Of a stretch of 64,000 nucleotides of DNA, positions 62,996 through 64,000 are shown in pieces (position 1 is the stretch's first letter; every line of letters begins with the position of its first letter). The notes beneath the pieces were generated by a model. It was not told the origin of the DNA, made no database searches, and saw only the letters and a program-made list of their open reading frames with translations. Source of the DNA: Legionella maceachernii (lineage in GTDB: Bacteria > Pseudomonadota > Gammaproteobacteria > Legionellales > Legionellaceae); NCBI RefSeq assembly GCF_900167045.1, contig NZ_FUXJ01000002.1, forward strand, positions 277,122 to 341,121, read 5' to 3'. The position numbers were made by a program, and so were the translations under genes.

Positions 62996-64000
62996 ATGGC
63001 AGAATACAAAGATACTTTAAATTTACCTGACACTTCTTTTCCAATGAAGGCTAATCTTGCCCAGCGCGAGCCCCAAATGTTAGCGAACTGGGAAACCGAA
63101 AGTATCTATGAAAAAATAAGACAAGCAAGCAAAAAATTAAAGCGTTTCATCCTGCATGATGGGCCTCCGTATGCTAATGGTCATTTACACTGCGGCCATG
63201 CACTTAATAAAATTCTCAAAGACATTATTACTAAATCGAAAGCATTGAGCGGATTTGATTCTCCCTTTGTTCCTGGTTGGGATTGTCATGGATTGCCAAT
63301 TGAGTTGAATGTGGAAAAGAAAGTGGGCAAAGCCGGCATGAAAATCAGTGCGAGTGAATTTCGTGCTAAATGCCGTGAATACGCAGCAAGCCAAATTGAT
63401 ATCCAACGTGAGGAATTTAAACGCTTAGGCGTATTTGGTGATTGGGCACATCCCTATGTCACTATGGATTATTCTTATGAGGCAAATATCATTCGTGCAC
63501 TGGGTAAAGTCATCGAAAATGGGCATCTGCAGCAAGGATTTAAACCGGTTCATTGGTGTATCGAGTGTGGGTCTGCATTGGCCGAGGCCGAAGTGGAATA
63601 TGAGGACAAAACTTCACCCTCCATCGATGTGGCATTCTACGCCATTGAGCCTCAGGACATTTTGAATTTGATTGCAAGGAATTTACCTGTAAAGCCGGTC
63701 ATTGTTCCTATCTGGACAACAACCCCTTGGACACTACCGGCCAATGAAGCAGTTTGCTTACATCCAGAATTTGGCTATGTTTTAGTGGATACAGGGGAAA
63801 ATTATTTTTTACTCAATGCGGATTTGCTTGAGTCTGTCATGGCTCGTTACGGCATCAAGGACTACACTATCCTAGGCCAAATAAAAGGAAAAACGTTTGA
63901 GAAAATTGCATTAAAGCATCCATTTAACGACCGAGAAGTGCCCATTATTCTGGGTGAACATGTTACTACTGACTCAGGCACTGGATGTGTTCATACTGCA
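62996..64000 (+). CDS. ileS: Isoleucyl-tRNA synthetase, 5' part (cut by window end)
   Basis: Class I synthetase that charges tRNA-Ile and edits valine. The first 335 codons are present and the frame is open to the end of the window. The product begins [20 protein letters not shown]. It has the HIGH-type signature within [16 protein letters not shown] near 57-72; the third motif residue is Cys in place of the more usual Ile. [12 protein letters not shown] follows, then the start of the CP1 editing domain with [14 protein letters not shown]. The start has ribF upstream as in other gammaproteobacteria. The missing C-terminal part should carry KMSKS and a zinc site. Confidence 0.96.
   Translation, partial: MAEYKDTLNLPDTSFPMKANLAQREPQMLANWETESIYEKIRQASKKLKRFILHDGPPYANGHLHCGHALNKILKDIITKSKALSGFDSPFVPGWDCHGLPIELNVEKKVGKAGMKISASEFRAKCREYAASQIDIQREEFKRLGVFGDWAHPYVTMDYSYEANIIRALGKVIENGHLQQGFKPVHWCIECGSALAEAEVEYEDKTSPSIDVAFYAIEPQDILNLIARNLPVKPVIVPIWTTTPWTLPANEAVCLHPEFGYVLVDTGENYFLLNADLLESVMARYGIKDYTILGQIKGKTFEKIALKHPFNDREVPIILGEHVTTDSGTGCVHTA

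Noticed and set aside
1-64000. tRNA genes
   Set aside because: While reading I saw no cloverleaf-like stretch with a T-loop consensus; a covariance-model scan would be decisive.

Overview
The window looks like a chromosomal segment of a Legionella-type gammaproteobacterium. The evidence is low-to-moderate GC, gamma-type gene orders (trmJ-isc; mraZ-rsmH-ftsL-ftsI-murE; pilMNOPQ-aroK-aroB-damX; ribF-ileS) and two eukaryote-like F-box/HEAT-repeat proteins typical of intracellular bacteria with a Dot/Icm secretion system. The genus is inferred from gene content and style, not from a database search. No rRNA, tRNA, CRISPR array, prophage or intact insertion sequence was seen. The only RNA gene recognised is RNase P RNA.

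Layout. 1-7.5 kb: clpB (-), an S49 protease, an unrecognised coiled-coil protein that could be an effector, a DMT transporter and suhB (-). 7.7-10.4 kb: a reduced isc locus, trmJ-iscS-iscU*-iscA, in which the IscU-like scaffold has lost all its cluster ligands and iscR, hscBA and fdx are absent. 10.8-12.6 kb: fis, rnpB and coaX, with a MITE-like element before coaX. 13.0-17.9 kb: the front half of the dcw cluster, with a clear promoter and MraZ-box-like repeats. 18-21 kb: an outer-membrane barrel and a secreted clostripain-like protease. 21.1-22.8 kb: pdxB and a site-2 protease (-). 23-30.2 kb: an envelope-glycosylation block with two ArnT/PMT-like transferases, a PAP2 phosphatase, a Dpm1-like GT2, a LAB_N protein, ugd and galU.

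30.4-31 kb: a Phd/ParE toxin-antitoxin pair with a near-consensus promoter. 31.3-34.2 kb: etfB-etfA and ald. 34.3-38.8 kb: tandem F-box/HEAT paralogues on the minus strand, the most striking part of the window. 38.9-49.4 kb: mrcA (-), a small orphan ORF, then pilMNOPQ, aroK, aroB and damX. pilN and pilO are very AT-rich, and PilQ and PilP are unusual. 49.6-54 kb: pnuC (-) and a stress-type group of two UspA proteins, an alpha/beta hydrolase, a phosphoribosyltransferase and a zinc alcohol dehydrogenase. 54-57 kb: a secreted seven-repeat propeller protein, a CAP-domain protein and a second DMT transporter. 57-61 kb: GST, MFS drug exporter, a small membrane protein and a CPA1 Na+/H+ antiporter, all minus strand. 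61-64 kb: yggU inside a perfect 44-bp inverted repeat, ribF and the 5' part of ileS, which runs off the window.

Non-coding structure is rich: a dispersed repeat is shared by the two ends of the window, a REP-like family carries CGCGGACAAG, there is a perfect 17-bp-arm palindrome between suhB and trmJ, and several hairpins sit between convergent genes. The strongest leads are the ligand-less IscU in a collapsed isc operon and the F-box/HEAT gene pair, whose 38-residue repeats are still nearly identical at the DNA level in one copy.
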